Of a DNA stretch of 64,000 nucleotides, positions 16,511 to 26,115 are shown piece by piece. Position numbers and translations under genes: made by a program. How positions within the stretch are numbered: the stretch's first letter is position 1; the number at the start of each line of letters is the position of its first letter. Under the pieces are notes generated by a model, which made no database searches, was not told where the DNA came from, and worked only from the letters and a program-made list of their open reading frames with translations. The stretch is from Martinezella lusitana (GTDB lineage: Bacteria; Pseudomonadota; Alphaproteobacteria; Rhizobiales; Rhizobiaceae), in the NCBI RefSeq assembly GCF_014207095.1, contig NZ_JACHBG010000014.1, positions 86,806 through 150,805 on the forward strand, written 5' to 3'.

Positions 16511-17671
16511 GTTGGACAGAACTTCGAGAACGATCGCCGCCGCCTTGTCACCGGGTGGTTCTTCCGTCTGCATTCGCTGCCAGACAAGGTCATAGCCGGC
16601 AAGCATAGCCGCACGCTCCGGAGTATCTTTCGACAGGCGCTCCATGTAGCGCGCAAGCATGCCCGGCCGCAGAACGTCATTGATGAGTTCGGGCAACACG
16701 GCATAGTCGGCAATAATATTCGGAAGAGCTGCTGTCCATATCTTGATGCGCGACATCACGAATTTGGCGAGCCACTCCGTCTTGTAAGTCGAAACGACCG
16801 GAACGCCGGCGAGACCCAGCTCCAGAATTACTGTGCCTGACGCGGCCATGGCGGCATCTGCCTGCGCGAAAGCCTCCCATTTTGCTTTCTGGCCGACGAC
16901 GATGTCCGGCTTGATACGCCAGTTTTCAAGCAGTGAGCGCACCAGAGCTTCCTGCTTCGGCACGGTCGGCAACAAAAAGCGGACATTATCGTTTCGCCGA
17001 CTAAGTTCTTCGGTAGCCTGCTCAAAAACCGGCACAAGCTGACGGATTTCCGAGCCACGCGAACCGGGCAATAGAAGCACGGTCTTCGTATTGTCGCCGG
17101 CACCAGGATCGCGCAGCGCGCGCAGTCGGCGCGTCTCGAGCAGATCCGCGTCGACAGTCAGACGATGGCCGACATAGGTCGTCGCTGGGCCACCCAGCCG
17201 CTGCATCGCCTCGGGCTCGAACGGCAGCACGGCGAGTACGTGATCGACATAGGCGAGCATCTTTTGCGCGCGGTATTCCTTCCACGCCCAGACGCTGGGG
17301 CAGACGTAATTGATAACAGGCAGATCGGGCAGTGCCTTGCGCACGCGCTTGGCGACGCGATGGGTAAAATCGGGGCTGTCGATGATCAGAAGCGCATCGG
17401 GTCTGGCGGTAATAATGGCGTCGGCCGTCTGGCGGATGCGCGCCAGCAGCTTCGGCAGCCGCTTGATCACCTGGATAAAGCCCATGATCGAAAGCTCGGA
17501 ATAATCAAACAGCGACCGAAGGCCTTGGGCCTCCAGCGCCTCGCCGCCGACACCGATTAGCTCTACCGGCCCATCATATCGGCGCTTCAACGCCGCGACG
17601 AGATCGCCGCCGAGCAGGTCGCCGGAAACCTCGCCAGCCACGACCGCAAGTTTCAAAGGCGCAGCACTCAA
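16490..17671 (-). CDS. lpxB: Lipid-A-disaccharide synthase
   Basis: GT19 enzyme that joins UDP-2,3-diacylglucosamine and lipid X to form the lipid A disaccharide. 393 residues. Family motifs are VAGEVSGDLLGGDL at the N-terminus, INYVCPSVWAWKEYRAQKM and LLPGSRGSEIRQLVP. Its ATG overlaps the lpxI stop by 4 bp, so it is the last gene of the bamA-lpxD-fabZ-lpxA-lpxI-lpxB series. Its final residues (NKKAGHF) lie within the shared gltA/lpxB terminator. Confidence 0.97.
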   Translation of the reverse strand: MSAAPLKLAVVAGEVSGDLLGGDLVAALKRRYDGPVELIGVGGEALEAQGLRSLFDYSELSIMGFIQVIKRLPKLLARIRQTADAIITARPDALLIIDSPDFTHRVAKRVRKALPDLPVINYVCPSVWAWKEYRAQKMLAYVDHVLAVLPFEPEAMQRLGGPATTYVGHRLTVDADLLETRRLRALRDPGAGDNTKTVLLLPGSRGSEIRQLVPVFEQATEELSRRNDNVRFLLPTVPKQEALVRSLLENWRIKPDIVVGQKAKWEAFAQADAAMAASGTVILELGLAGVPVVSTYKTEWLAKFVMSRIKIWTAALPNIIADYAVLPELINDVLRPGMLARYMERLSKDTPERAAMLAGYDLVWQRMQTEEPPGDKAAAIVLEVLSNKKAGHF

Positions 17672-18549
17672 AAGAAGCCCTCCGCGCTCAAGCCTCGATC
17701 GATACCGCAGACGAAAATGCCGGCCTCGTCGGCCGCCGCGATCACTGCTTCACGGTCGAGAACCAAAGCTCTGCCTGCCTCTACTGCAACGCCGGCCAGC
17801 CCGGCCTTCTTCGCATTGTGCACAGTTGAAACGCCGATCGACGGCAAGTCCGCGCGAACATCCTGCTGCGGCTTGCACAGTTTGACCAGCACGCCGCGGC
17901 GACGCGTCGATATGCGACCTTCGGCGCGTAGCTCGGCGACACGCTCGATCATCTTGTCGGTGCCTTCGGCGCCCTCTAGCGCAACGACGCGACCGCCAAC
18001 GCTGACCGCACCCTGCCCGACATCGAGAAGGCCGAGCGCATCGGCAGCCTTGGCGCCCTGTGCGATATCGCGAAGATCCTCATCCGAGGGCGAAAGCCGA
18101 CCGAGAGGCCCGGTGGAAGCCAGGAGATCTGGCGCAATTTCATGCGCCCCGACGACGCGAACGCCGCCAGCTTCGATGAGGCGAATGACCATCTGCAGGA
18201 CGGCATTATCGCCGCCGGACAGGAGGGTTCGTATCGTCGAGGGTAATTCCCTGATGACGCGCCAAGTCGGATGCACTTCCCGCCAGGCAGGTCGCCGCGC
18301 CACGCCGCCGGACATGACGACGCGATCGACGCCATAGCGGCGGAACATCGCTTCAAGGCCGGCAAAATTTCCAACACCGAGATTGGCGTGATCGAAGCTG
18401 GACCAGTCGCGGTCCGCCTCATTGGTCAGTGCGATAACAACGGGATCTTCGCCAGCCTGCCGGGCAGCGTCGGCGACATAAACAGGCAAAAAACCACTGC
18501 CCGCGATAATCGCCAGCCTGCCCTTGCCGTCTTGGCCGGCCGAAACCAC
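17668..18549 (-). CDS. lpxI: UDP-2,3-diacylglucosamine pyrophosphatase LpxI
   Basis: Cleaves UDP-2,3-diacylglucosamine to lipid X and UMP. LpxI replaces LpxH in alphaproteobacteria (established in Caulobacter). 293 residues from a GTG at 18549 that follows the lpxA stop by one base. Conserved blocks are GRLAIIAGSGFLPVYVA near the N-terminus, GGVARRP, a Gly-rich RTLLSGGDNAVL and C-terminal VVEAGRALVLDRE-like residues. A longer in-frame start inside lpxA is less likely because that extension has no family character. Confidence 0.93.
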   Translation of the reverse strand: MVSAGQDGKGRLAIIAGSGFLPVYVADAARQAGEDPVVIALTNEADRDWSSFDHANLGVGNFAGLEAMFRRYGVDRVVMSGGVARRPAWREVHPTWRVIRELPSTIRTLLSGGDNAVLQMVIRLIEAGGVRVVGAHEIAPDLLASTGPLGRLSPSDEDLRDIAQGAKAADALGLLDVGQGAVSVGGRVVALEGAEGTDKMIERVAELRAEGRISTRRRGVLVKLCKPQQDVRADLPSIGVSTVHNAKKAGLAGVAVEAGRALVLDREAVIAAADEAGIFVCGIDRGLSAEGFF

Positions 18550-18550
18550 G

Positions 18551-19369
18551 TCAGCTCTTACCGCGATTGGGGGACGACAATGCCCGATCGCTATCGGCTG
18601 CGATGAAATCGAGGATCTCGACCACTTCCTTGCAGTCGGCATATTCCTCACGGATAGCCGCGGCATTGTCCCGGATAGAGCCTTCGCCTTCGAAGATGCT
18701 CTTATAGGCGCGCCGAACACGATGGATGACCGCACGATCGATGCCGGCGCGCGTCATGCCGACGATATTGAGACCTGAAAGCACGCCCGGATTTCCGTTG
18801 AGCATACCGTATGGAATGACATCGTAGCTGGCAGCAGAAAGCCCGCCGACGAATGCCTGCCGGCCGATGCGGGTAAACTGATGCACCGCGCAGCCGCCGC
18901 CCAGAATAGCGCGGTCCTCAACGACCACATGTCCCGCGAGCATGACGTTGTTCGACATGATGACATTGTTGCCGACGCGGCAATCATGCGCCACATGCGA
19001 ATTCGCCAGGAACAGATTGTTGTTGCCGACGATCGTCTTGCCGCCGAAATCGGCCGTGCCCGTATTCATCGTCACGCCTTCGCGGATGGTGCAGTTTTCA
19101 CCGACATCCAGCGTCGTCTCTTCGCCGCCATGGTGAACGCTCTGCGGATCACCGCCGACAACGGCCATCGGAAATATTTTCGTTCCCTTGCCGATCGTCG
19201 TGCGGCCGCTCACAACGGCATTCGTCAGCAGGTGAACATTGTCATGCAGCACGACCTTGGGGCCGACGTGGCAGAAAGGCCCGACGATGACATTCTCGCC
19301 GATGACCGCACCATCCTCAACGACCGCGAGCTTATGGATGCGCGCGCTTTTTGCGATGCTGCTGCTCAT
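18551..19369 (-). CDS. lpxA: UDP-N-acetylglucosamine acyltransferase
   Basis: First lipid A step, O-acylation of UDP-GlcNAc. 272 residues. The N-terminal left-handed beta helix of hexapeptide repeats starts at IHKLAVVEDGAVIGENVIVG, contains the catalytic-His region (GNNNLFLANSHVAHDC) and ends in a helical C-terminal domain. Its ATG overlaps the fabZ stop (ATGA), typical of this operon. Confidence 0.97.
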   Translation of the reverse strand: MSSSIAKSARIHKLAVVEDGAVIGENVIVGPFCHVGPKVVLHDNVHLLTNAVVSGRTTIGKGTKIFPMAVVGGDPQSVHHGGEETTLDVGENCTIREGVTMNTGTADFGGKTIVGNNNLFLANSHVAHDCRVGNNVIMSNNVMLAGHVVVEDRAILGGGCAVHQFTRIGRQAFVGGLSAASYDVIPYGMLNGNPGVLSGLNIVGMTRAGIDRAVIHRVRRAYKSIFEGEGSIRDNAAAIREEYADCKEVVEILDFIAADSDRALSSPNRGKS

Positions 19370-19839
19370 GCCTCTTTCTGATCCTTCCGCACGATCATGG
19401 CCCCGATATCCGCTTCGGCTACCAGGTTACCATCGACCTTGGCATCGCAGTGGAATTTCCAGATCGTTCCGCGTTGCTTCAGCTTGACCACATGAAACTC
19501 GACACGATCACCGGGAACAACCGGCTTGCGGAAACGGGCATTATCGATCGTCATGAAGTAGACGAGGTTTCCGCCGATTCCGTCCTTCTTTGCGCAGATC
19601 GCACCGGCCGTCTGAGCCATGCCTTCAATCAGCAGCACGCCCGGCATGATCGGCGTCTCCGGGAAGTGTCCGGTAAACTGCGGCTCGTTTGCCGTTACGT
19701 TCTTGATGCCGATTGCGGAATTGTCGCTATCGATCTCGATGATCTTGTCGACCATCAGGAAAGGATAGCGATGCGGCAACAACTTCATTATTTCCAGAAC
19801 ATCGGCCGACGATAGCGACGTCTTGGCTTCCTCAGTCAT
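19366..19839 (-). CDS. fabZ: 3-hydroxyacyl-ACP dehydratase FabZ
   Basis: Hot-dog-fold dehydratase of fatty-acid synthesis, 157 residues. The family core LPHRYPFLMVDKI with catalytic His is followed by GHFPETPIMPGVLLIEGMAQ containing the catalytic Glu. It overlaps lpxD by 8 bp and lpxA by 4 bp. The setting balances flux of hydroxyacyl-ACP between phospholipid and lipid A synthesis. Confidence 0.97.
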   Translation of the reverse strand: MTEEAKTSLSSADVLEIMKLLPHRYPFLMVDKIIEIDSDNSAIGIKNVTANEPQFTGHFPETPIMPGVLLIEGMAQTAGAICAKKDGIGGNLVYFMTIDNARFRKPVVPGDRVEFHVVKLKQRGTIWKFHCDAKVDGNLVAEADIGAMIVRKDQKEA

Positions 19840-20899
19840 GCTCCGAACTCCCGTCCTTCTTGTCCCTGGCTCCTGACCGCTTCGCGATCTCCGCCGATTC
19901 TCTTAGAAAATCCCAAAGCGGCCGCGCTGGAAGACCAGCATAGCGCTCGCCGGCCGGAATACTATTCATAACGCCGCTCTTGGCGCCGATCTGCACGCCG
20001 TCGCCGATGTGGATGTGGCCATTCAGACCCGCCTGTCCACCGATCTGCACGCCATCGCCGATCACCGTGCTGCCGGCGATACCGACTTGGCTCACGATAG
20101 CACAATGGCGGCCTATGCGGACGTTATGTCCGATCTGCACCTGGTTGTCGATCTTGGTGCCCTCGCCGATCACGGTGTCATCCATCGTGCCGCGGTCGAT
20201 CGTCGTATTGGCGCCGATCTCGACATTGTCCTGAATGATGACACGGCCGATCTGCACGATCTTGATCATGCCGCGCGGCCCCGGCGCATAGCCGAAGCCG
20301 TCCTGGCCGATGCGCGTGCCGTTGTGGATGATGACGCCGTTGCCGAGATAGGCGCAGAGCACGCTCGCGCCGCCGCCGATGCTGCAATTGCGACCAATCT
20401 TCACGCCAGGTCCGATAAGCGCATTGGCGCCGATATAGGTCCCCTCGCCGATTTCAGCTCCAGCACCGATGACCGCGCCAGGCTCAACGCCTACATTCGC
20501 CTCGAGCTTTACCGTAGGATCAATGACCGCAGCCGGTGAAATCGTTCCAGAGCTCGATGTAAACGTGATCGGTCGCATAGCCTGCGGATGCAACAAAGCA
20601 CCGACAAGCGCGAAATCCGTGTGCGGCTTCCGGGACAAAATAACCGGGATATGGTCCGGAACGAAAGACCTCAGTGCAGGCAGGCAAATAATCGCCGAAG
20701 CCTTGCACGTCTCAAGTTCGACACGATTCTTCCGGGAAAGAATATAGCATATATCGCCTTCACCTGCCCGGTAGACAGGAGCGATGGACCTGATGACGAC
20801 CTCCGCAGAGGCCGTATCATCAAGTTCCGCCCCAAGATGCTCAGCCAACTGTTTCAAGTTGACACCACCATGGGGCGGGAAAAAACCAGTATGTTCCAT
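19832..20899 (-). CDS. lpxD: UDP-3-O-acylglucosamine N-acyltransferase
   Basis: Third acyl step of lipid A synthesis, 355 residues. A small N-terminal uridine-binding domain (to about 110) is followed by a long hexapeptide-repeat beta helix and a C-terminal helix. The core motif NTTIDRGTMDDTVIGEGTKI and the catalytic-His region IGHNVRIGRHCAIVSQ are visible. The ATG at 20899 gives the expected family start (MEHTGFFPPHGG); a longer in-frame start nine codons upstream is possible but unlike the family. Confidence 0.95.
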   Translation of the reverse strand: MEHTGFFPPHGGVNLKQLAEHLGAELDDTASAEVVIRSIAPVYRAGEGDICYILSRKNRVELETCKASAIICLPALRSFVPDHIPVILSRKPHTDFALVGALLHPQAMRPITFTSSSGTISPAAVIDPTVKLEANVGVEPGAVIGAGAEIGEGTYIGANALIGPGVKIGRNCSIGGGASVLCAYLGNGVIIHNGTRIGQDGFGYAPGPRGMIKIVQIGRVIIQDNVEIGANTTIDRGTMDDTVIGEGTKIDNQVQIGHNVRIGRHCAIVSQVGIAGSTVIGDGVQIGGQAGLNGHIHIGDGVQIGAKSGVMNSIPAGERYAGLPARPLWDFLRESAEIAKRSGARDKKDGSSEHD

Positions 20900-20950
20900 A
20901 AGCACCAGCTCCAGAACGGTGTTCAAGCCCGCAGTTCTGGACTGCCGATA

Positions 20951-23290
20951 TCAGAACTGGTTGGCGATGCCAAACCGGAAATTCTGAACCTTGTCGTAGC
21001 TTTCCTTGGCGACAGGCACCGCGTAGTCGACACGGATGACACCAAACGGCGAAGACCAGATAAGACCAGCACCGAGCGATGCACGAAGCGAACTGTCGTT
21101 GTTCAGCGTATCGCCAAAGAGGTTCGTCTTATTGCCGTAGAGCGTACCAGCATCGGCGAAAGCCGCGATGCGCAGACCGATATCCTGCGGGACGCCCGGC
21201 ATCGGCATGCTCGCTTCAGCCGAAGCGGTGAAGTAGGTCGTACCACCGAGCGGATCGCCGTGCGACGAGCGCGGACCGATACCAGCATTCTCGAAACCGC
21301 GGATTTCGCGACCACCGAGGGTGAACTGGTCGAAGACGTTCAGCTTGCCATCGGTCGGCATGACGTAACCGGCACCAACCGTGAACGAACCGATGATATC
21401 GGCTTCGTCGCTGATCATCTGATAGTAACGAGCCTTGCCGCTCAGCTTGTAGAAGTTCGAATCGCCGCCGAGGCCTGCAAATTCATGCGTGAACTTGGCG
21501 ATAATACCTTCACGCGGCAGATTCTGATCGTCCAACGTGTTGTAGGTAAAGGTCTGCGACACAGTCGACTGGGTCCACGGACCGTCGTTGACAAGGTTCA
21601 GATACGGAGCCGAAAGATTGTTCTGCCAATCGTTCGTGCCATCGTATGTCAGGCGCTTGTAGTTGTAACGCAGGGTCGTCGCCAAGTTCTCGGTGATCGG
21701 CGCGGTGACGCGCAGCGAGAAGCCCTCTTCCGAGTAGTCGTAGAAATCGTCGCTCGAAGTCTGGTTCTTGAAGACGTCAAAACCTGCAGCCAGACGATAA
21801 CCGAGGAAGTAAGGCTCGGTGAACGAGATGTTGTAGGTACGATTGCCTTCTGTACCGGCGCCTGCGGCGAGACGGATGTACTGACCGCGACCAAGGAAGT
21901 TCTTTTCTTCGACCGAAGCCTCTAGCAGCAGACCGCCGTTATTACCAACAGCGTAACCGGCGCCGATACCGAACGAGCCGGTCGGCTGGTCTTCGACATT
22001 GACGATCACGACAACGCGATCCGGAGCACTGCCCTGTGCGGTCGAAATATCGACCTTCGTGAAGTAGCCGAGAGCATCCAGGCGACGCTTGGCGCGCGAG
22101 ATCATTTCCTGATTGAACGCATCGCCTTCGTTGAGGTCGAACTCGCGACGGATGACGTAATCGCGCGTACGGGTGTTGCCGCGGATTTCGATGCGTTCGA
22201 CATAGGCGCGCTCGCCCTGGTCGACGAGATATTCGATACCGATCGTGTGACCCGTCAGATCGCGATTACCGCGCGGCGTAATGCGGGCAAACGGATAGCC
22301 GGCGGAGGCCACGCGCTTGGAAATGTTCTCGATCGAGGTCTGAATGTCCTTGGCGCTATAGACGGACCCCTTCTGGGTTACGACAAGACCCTTCAGTTCG
22401 TCGGCATTGATACCCTCAACCGTCGAAACGACGTTGATATCGCCGTAGGTATAGCGCGGACCTTCGTCGACGTTGAAGTTCAGCGTGTATTCGTTGTTCT
22501 GCTCGTTCAGCGTCGCATCGGCGCTGACGACGCGGAAGTCGGCATAACCATGATTGTAGTAGAACTGACGCAGCGTATCCTGGTCGGCCTGCTGACGCTC
22601 AGGGCTGTAGACGTCCTTACGGGTCAGGAAGGAGAGGAAGTTGCTCTTCTTCGTGCTGATGACCGATGCAAGACGGCCGCTGCTGTAAGCCTGGTTGCCA
22701 GAGAAGTTGATCTTGTCGATCTTGGTGCGATCACCTTCATTGATGACGAAGGCCACGTTGAGGCGGCCCTGCGCGACCTGCGCGGTCTGCGTCGTCACCT
22801 GGACATCGTTACGACCGATGGAGGCGTAAGCGTCCTTGATGGTCTTGATGTCGGCCTGAACGGTTGCTTCGTTATAGGGACCGGCAGCATGTGTCTGGAC
22901 GATGCCTTGCAGCTTGTCGTCCTTGATCTTGCGGTTGCCGTTGAAGACCACAGCGTTGATGAGCTGGTTTTCCTTGACCGAAACGATCAGGGTGCTGCCC
23001 GAAACGCTGACGTGAACATCAGAGAAATATCCGGTGGCATACAGCTGCTTCACCGATGCATCAATGTCGCCCGGAGAGAAGCTCTTGCCAGGCTTGATCG
23101 TGATATTATCACGGACAGCCGTCGCTCCGATGCGTTCCGCACCACGAACATCGACCCGCTGAATCACAGCGGCTTCCGCGACTGAGGCAGAGGCAAGGGT
23201 GACAACACCAGCGCCCGACGCAACAACACCAGCAGACAGCGCTACCGCCGACACTGCGTTCAATAATCTTGAACCAGCCTTCATTTTCAC
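20951..23290 (-). CDS. bamA: Outer-membrane protein assembly factor BamA
   Basis: Essential outer-membrane insertase, 779 residues. A signal peptide (about 1-41, cleavage near SVAEAA) precedes five POTRA domains (about 43-420, starting IQRVDVRGAERIGATAVRDN). The Omp85 barrel follows (about 440-779), ending with the beta-signal-type strand NFRFGIANQF and a terminal Phe. The barrel contains the typical GGREIRGFENAGIGPRS segment (VRGF-like lid-lock motif). It is followed directly by lpxD and preceded by rseP. A second ATG two codons in is an equally possible start. Confidence 0.96.
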   Translation of the reverse strand: MKMKAGSRLLNAVSAVALSAGVVASGAGVVTLASASVAEAAVIQRVDVRGAERIGATAVRDNITIKPGKSFSPGDIDASVKQLYATGYFSDVHVSVSGSTLIVSVKENQLINAVVFNGNRKIKDDKLQGIVQTHAAGPYNEATVQADIKTIKDAYASIGRNDVQVTTQTAQVAQGRLNVAFVINEGDRTKIDKINFSGNQAYSSGRLASVISTKKSNFLSFLTRKDVYSPERQQADQDTLRQFYYNHGYADFRVVSADATLNEQNNEYTLNFNVDEGPRYTYGDINVVSTVEGINADELKGLVVTQKGSVYSAKDIQTSIENISKRVASAGYPFARITPRGNRDLTGHTIGIEYLVDQGERAYVERIEIRGNTRTRDYVIRREFDLNEGDAFNQEMISRAKRRLDALGYFTKVDISTAQGSAPDRVVVIVNVEDQPTGSFGIGAGYAVGNNGGLLLEASVEEKNFLGRGQYIRLAAGAGTEGNRTYNISFTEPYFLGYRLAAGFDVFKNQTSSDDFYDYSEEGFSLRVTAPITENLATTLRYNYKRLTYDGTNDWQNNLSAPYLNLVNDGPWTQSTVSQTFTYNTLDDQNLPREGIIAKFTHEFAGLGGDSNFYKLSGKARYYQMISDEADIIGSFTVGAGYVMPTDGKLNVFDQFTLGGREIRGFENAGIGPRSSHGDPLGGTTYFTASAEASMPMPGVPQDIGLRIAAFADAGTLYGNKTNLFGDTLNNDSSLRASLGAGLIWSSPFGVIRVDYAVPVAKESYDKVQNFRFGIANQF

Positions 23291-23486
23291 TTCTTACCTT
23301 TTTTTCAGTCGTCCCCAGCCCCGAGCGAACCCGATTCCGGCCACGTGTGTCGTTTTACCCGCTTTTGACATACAAGCAAGGGAGCAAGTTAATTTCCGTT
23401 TACTTCATTTCAAAGCGTGACCCATTCGCCACTACAGCTTTGAAACATCGTAAATAAATCGTAATTTTCCCTCTCGCTTTGCCCCT

Positions 23487-25160
23487 CTAGCCTAGCCGGG
23501 AACTAATATCGTTCCATGTCGCAAACACCATGAGTGAGAGCACCATCGCAAATCCAATCCGGAAGGCGATATCCTGAGCCCGTGCACCCAAAGGTTTTCC
23601 CCTTACGGCTTCAATCGCATAGAACATCAAGTGCCCGCCATCAAGTACCGGCACGGGCATCAAATTTAATAACCCTATTGAAACAGAAAGTATGGCGGCA
23701 AATTGCAACACCGCGGAGAAGCCCAGGGTTGCCATTTGACCGGACATTTGCGCAACCCTGATGGGGCCACCCAGCTGATCGGCCTTCATATAGCCGCCGA
23801 TGACGTTGCCGAGATATTCAAAAGTACCCGAGACGATGTTGACGGTCTGCCTGACGCCCTCGCCGATCGCCTGGAGCGGCCCATAGGACTGATAACGCAG
23901 CTTGGGCGGCTTCTGGCCGTCCGTGATGCCGATGCTGGCGATCTTCGCCGGCGCACCGAACGCATCGAGCTCTTCGGACACCTTCGGCGTCACCGAGACG
24001 TCGCGTGTCTGGCCATTGCGTTCGACGGACAGCGAAACGGGCTTGTCGGCATGAGCCGCCGCGTAGCGCTGCACTTCGCCGACGGATCCGACCGCGCGTC
24101 CATCCACGGAAAGAATGCGATCGCCGAGTTCCAGTCCGACGGATGCGGCGGGGCTATCGGATACTATCGACCCGATCAGCGGATCGATCGGCCCGATGCC
24201 GATGCTGCCAACATCCCTCTTGTTGCCGGAGGCATCGGTGTCCGTCACGGTCTTGGGAACAACCGGGAAATCGCGCATCTGGCCATTGCGCTGCATCGTC
24301 AGCACAACGTTCTTGCCAGGACGATCGCTGACGTAGCGGCCAATGTCGTAATAGGTGGCAACATTGTTGCCATCGATGGCAATCAGCCGATCCCCAGCCA
24401 GTATGCCTGCCTTTGCTGCCGGCCCGGCGGGCTCGACTACCGTCACCACAGGATCGATGAGCGCGATGCCGATGCGGCCCATCTCCATCTTGTTGCCGAA
24501 TTGATCTGCGTCTTCGACCAGTTTCGGCACGATCTGGAAATCGCGCTTCTGGCCATCGCGCTCGACCGTCAGAGCGATCGTGCGCCCCGGGCGCAGACTG
24601 ACGTAGCGCTGCACCTCGTCGAAAGTGGTCACGTTGACGCCGTCGATAGCCACAAGCCGATCGCCGGGCTTTATGCCGGCTTCCGCGGCCGCGCCGTCGC
24701 GCGTCACCATGGCAACGACGGGATCGGCTGCCGTGCGGCCATAAACACTGAAGAGGACGGCGAAGATCGCAATGGCGAGAATGAAATTCGCAATCGGCCC
24801 CGCGGCAACGGTCGCCGCTCTTTTCCAGAGCTTGGCACCGGCAAAGGATTGCGCGCGCTCCTCTTCGGTCATGGCCGAGAGCTGATCGACGTCGACCTTG
24901 CTGGAGGCATCTTCGTCGCCGAAGAAGCGCACATAGCCGCCGAGCGGAATGAGCGAAAGCTTCCAGCGTGTACCGTGCTTGTCAGTGAAGCCGGCAATCT
25001 CCGGGCCGAAGCCGATCGAGAAGGCCATGATGCGAATGCCGGACCAGCGGCCAACGAGATAGTGGCCCATTTCGTGCACGAAAACGAGCAGCGACAGGAC
25101 AAAAACAAACGTGATGACGTTGTTTGTCAAAAAACCGATGAAGCCTGCCGCGCTACCCAT
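23487..25160 (-). CDS. rseP: Site-2 protease RseP with three tandem PDZ units
   Basis: Intramembrane zinc metalloprotease, 557 residues from the ATG at 25160. The zinc site HEMGH (29-33) lies in the first transmembrane helix, and the second active-site motif is VPVLDGGH (Asp507) in the C-terminal helices. Between them lie three consecutive PDZ-like units of about 90 residues each (about 146-235, 236-325, 326-415), each with a Gly-D-R-[LI]-x-x-[IV]-D-G core. As I recall, rhizobial RseP proteins are usually near 375 residues, so this one is unusually long. It lies between cdsA and bamA, the normal setting. Confidence 0.93.
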   Translation of the reverse strand: MGSAAGFIGFLTNNVITFVFVLSLLVFVHEMGHYLVGRWSGIRIMAFSIGFGPEIAGFTDKHGTRWKLSLIPLGGYVRFFGDEDASSKVDVDQLSAMTEEERAQSFAGAKLWKRAATVAAGPIANFILAIAIFAVLFSVYGRTAADPVVAMVTRDGAAAEAGIKPGDRLVAIDGVNVTTFDEVQRYVSLRPGRTIALTVERDGQKRDFQIVPKLVEDADQFGNKMEMGRIGIALIDPVVTVVEPAGPAAKAGILAGDRLIAIDGNNVATYYDIGRYVSDRPGKNVVLTMQRNGQMRDFPVVPKTVTDTDASGNKRDVGSIGIGPIDPLIGSIVSDSPAASVGLELGDRILSVDGRAVGSVGEVQRYAAAHADKPVSLSVERNGQTRDVSVTPKVSEELDAFGAPAKIASIGITDGQKPPKLRYQSYGPLQAIGEGVRQTVNIVSGTFEYLGNVIGGYMKADQLGGPIRVAQMSGQMATLGFSAVLQFAAILSVSIGLLNLMPVPVLDGGHLMFYAIEAVRGKPLGARAQDIAFRIGFAMVLSLMVFATWNDISSRLG

Positions 25161-25186
25161 GCAACGATCCTGTTCGTGTGAGAGCC

Positions 25187-25274
25187 GTTCGGTTTCACTG
25201 AAACCTGAACTGCTCCATCTTTTTGTTTTCGCAATTCCGTACGGAAAACCGCTGCGCACTTTCCCTGGAATTGC
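25187..25274. repeat. RIME-like palindromic repeat, copy A
   Basis: Bipartite element between cdsA and rseP. The first part is an imperfect palindrome around GGTTTCA/TGAAACC. The second is a 44-bp unit (25231-25274) starting GCAATTCCG and ending GGAATTGC. The unit has the same length and boundaries as those at 37537-37580 and 47914-47957. It matches the style of Rhizobium-specific intergenic mosaic elements. Confidence 0.7.
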
Positions 25275-25281
25275 TTTGGTA

Positions 25282-26115
25282 TCAGACCCCGAGCAGAACG
25301 CCGCCCAATGACAAGGTCTCGCCGCTCATTGTCAGCGATATAACGATAGCCAACAAAAACGCTGCAAAACAAGCAAAAATTAGTCCATCGACCCGATCCA
25401 TGACGCCGCCATGCCCGGGAATAAGGTGACTCGAATCTTTTACATTGAAGCGACGCTTCATGAAGGACTCGAACAGGTCGCCGACCTGACTGCAAACGGA
25501 CAGCACCAGCGCAAGCATGGGAATCCGCAGGTCATCGGCAGAAAAATAGCTCCAGACGATCGCGGTTCCGGCGATGACGGCCGCAACGGCGCCGCCGATC
25601 GCGCCCGACCAGGTCTTGCCCGGCGATATGCGTGGCGCAAGCTTCGGGCCGCCGATCGCGCGACCGACGAAATAGGCGAAGATATCGGTTGCCCAAACGG
25701 TCGCGAAGATGAACAGCATCAATATGAAACCGCGAAGATCCTCGTCACGTATCTCGGCAAGGGCGATCGCGGTCAGGCCGGAATAGAGTATGCCACTGGG
25801 CAGCCACCAGCTCTTTTGCCGAAGGGCGACCATGATCGCCGAGACGACGACAAAGGCGACCAGAACCTCCATGGAGTAGACCGATTCGCCCGTCACCGTC
25901 GCACCGGCGATCAGGACCAAACCGACCCAGCCAAGCGCATTTCCCTTCGGATCGCTTCCGTGCAGATCCGATATGGTCGACCATTCATAGTAGACAAGCA
26001 GGCTGATTGCCGCAGCCAGAAGCCGGAAACTGAGGCCGCCATGCCATGTGGCGGCAAGAACGATCGCGGCAAGGATGATGCCGGAGATGATGCGCAGCCT
26101 CAGTTCGCGGCTCAT
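25282..26115 (-). CDS. cdsA: Phosphatidate cytidylyltransferase
   Basis: Makes CDP-diacylglycerol for all phospholipids. 277 residues with about seven transmembrane helices. The C-terminal CDP-DAG synthase signature is readable as SFMKRRFNVKDSSHLIPGHG followed by GVMDRVDG with the metal-binding aspartates. Its ATG overlaps the last base of the uppS stop (TGATG). Confidence 0.96.
   Translation of the reverse strand: MSRELRLRIISGIILAAIVLAATWHGGLSFRLLAAAISLLVYYEWSTISDLHGSDPKGNALGWVGLVLIAGATVTGESVYSMEVLVAFVVVSAIMVALRQKSWWLPSGILYSGLTAIALAEIRDEDLRGFILMLFIFATVWATDIFAYFVGRAIGGPKLAPRISPGKTWSGAIGGAVAAVIAGTAIVWSYFSADDLRIPMLALVLSVCSQVGDLFESFMKRRFNVKDSSHLIPGHGGVMDRVDGLIFACFAAFLLAIVISLTMSGETLSLGGVLLGV

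Noticed and set aside
15193..16713. Long minus-strand frame opposite gltA
   Set aside because: Mirrors the gltA coding sequence and extends through the terminator into lpxB in another frame; residue content is typical of an antisense shadow.
20588..23185. Long plus-strand frames opposite bamA
   Set aside because: Asp/Arg/Val-rich antisense of a clear bamA gene; no recognisable motif.
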